64,000 nucleotides of DNA from the NCBI GenBank assembly GCA_902573835.1, contig CACGKZ010000003.1:1-64000 (forward strand), read 5' to 3'. A program made the translations under genes and the position numbers. This DNA comes from an uncultured Pelagibacteraceae bacterium. GTDB lineage: Bacteria; Pseudomonadota; Alphaproteobacteria; Pelagibacterales; Pelagibacteraceae. The notes below the pieces were generated by a model. That model ran no database searches. It was not told the origin of the DNA and was given only the letters and a program-made list of their open reading frames with translations. Positions 63,562-64,000 of this stretch are shown here, in pieces (positions within the stretch are counted from its first letter, which is position 1; each line of letters opens with the position of its first letter).

Positions 63562-64000
63562 ATGATTCTTGAATGTAAATCTTGCCAAAAAAAATTTATA
63601 GTGCCTGATAATGCTATCACAAAGGCTGGTCGATTAGTTCAGTGCAGTTCGTGTGGTAACAAATGGACACAATTTCCAGTAATTGAAAAGACAGCAAAAA
63701 AACCAAAAAATTTACAAGTTAAAAAAGAGACAATTAAAAAAACTGTAAAAATTCAAACTAAAACAAAAGAGCAAAAAATTTTTAGTGCAACAGAAAAGAA
63801 AAAAAAAATAGTTAAGAAAAAAAGAGGGCCGTCAATTTATTCTAAAGAATACCTAGAAAAAAAACATGGGATCAATATTGATGGAAATAATACCCGTGAA
63901 GAAAAAAATTACTCATACAATAAAGCATCAAAATCTTATTTTGGCTTTTACAGCTATTTAATTATACTATTATTCTTATTCTCGTCAGTTATAGGAATTT
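63562..64000 (+). CDS. MJ0042-type zinc-ribbon protein, 3' end beyond window
   Basis: The open frame starts at the ATG at 63562 and runs off the right edge with no stop (146 codons visible). The first 40 residues form a zinc ribbon of the MJ0042 type: C5-x-x-C8, then C28-x-x-C31 in VQCSSCGNKW. A long lysine-rich linker (about 43-95) follows, and a hydrophobic segment begins near residue 128, probably a membrane helix. Such proteins are common in alphaproteobacteria and often lie beside ftsE/ftsX; the neighbour is not visible here. Function is not established. Confidence 0.82.
   Translation, partial: MILECKSCQKKFIVPDNAITKAGRLVQCSSCGNKWTQFPVIEKTAKKPKNLQVKKETIKKTVKIQTKTKEQKIFSATEKKKKIVKKKRGPSIYSKEYLEKKHGINIDGNNTREEKNYSYNKASKSYFGFYSYLIILLFLFSSVIGI

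Noticed and set aside
1-64000. CRISPR arrays, insertion sequences, prophage or toxin-antitoxin modules
   Set aside because: No regularly spaced repeats, transposase, integrase or phage structural genes were seen. RatA is a START-domain protein, and its old toxin label is not evidence of a toxin-antitoxin pair.

Overview
The window is AT-rich, extremely gene-dense bacterial DNA. It most likely comes from a streamlined marine alphaproteobacterium of the SAR11 clade (Pelagibacterales, 'Candidatus Pelagibacter'-like). The case rests on three things: alphaproteobacterial gene orders (ntrYX-trkA, ispDF-pgpA-pncC, eno-ftsB-lipA-ratA, tpiA-secG-pyrG-kdsA, trpEGDC-lexA-gltX, nuoA-N followed by birA-coaX-rnj-DUF1467-proS-lolCE-lolD-dnaE), very short intergenic gaps with ATGA/TAATG overlaps, and the absence of several genes normally found in these clusters. 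No gene-free stretch exceeds 300 bases, and I see no insertion sequence, CRISPR array, prophage or rRNA. The assignment is inferred from gene content; no 16S is present.

Layout. 1-2881 (+): end of a cell-surface polysaccharide block (C-terminus of a membrane glycosyltransferase, UDP-galactopyranose mutase, UDP-glucose 4-epimerase). 2874-7384 (-): trkA, ntrX, ntrY. 7425-9533 (+): isoprenoid ispDF, pgpA and a CinA-type amidase. 9513-16222 (-): small membrane protein, ratA, lipA, ftsB-like, eno, kdsA, pyrG, secG, tpiA. 16288-24348 (+): a PpiD/SurA-like chaperone, trpEGDC, lexA with an SOS box, gltX and a PD-(D/E)XK nuclease-like protein. 24328-36992 (-): rpsB-tsf-frr-uppS-cdsA-dxr-bamA-skp-lpxD-fabZ-lpxA-lpxI-(sugar dehydrogenase)-lpxB, covering translation, isoprenoid/phospholipid, outer-membrane assembly and lipid A. 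37105-60769 (-): 22 genes with no gap above 5 bp, from the 14-gene NADH dehydrogenase set to dnaE. 60970-63310 (+): a methyltransferase and a membrane glycosyltransferase. 63319-63475 (-): tRNA-Asp and tRNA-Val. 63562-end (+): start of a zinc-ribbon protein.

How the genes work together. Most of the window is envelope biogenesis (lipid A, BamA/Skp, Lol sorting, undecaprenyl and CDP-diacylglycerol synthesis, galactofuranose precursor supply) plus respiration (complete complex I) and central housekeeping. Regulation is sparse: the NtrYX two-component pair, LexA and a few sigma70-type promoters, several with very short leaders. The most interesting points are a near-perfect Fur-box-like palindrome sitting on a sigma70-like promoter in front of the methyltransferase/glycosyltransferase pair, a structured rpsB leader behind a good promoter, a four-cysteine PD-(D/E)XK protein, a PQQ-type sugar dehydrogenase embedded in the lipid A operon, and the loss of pyrH, rseP, pdh, ntrBC and moaC/moeA from their usual neighbourhoods. 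I found no convincing wholly new system; these are the leads.
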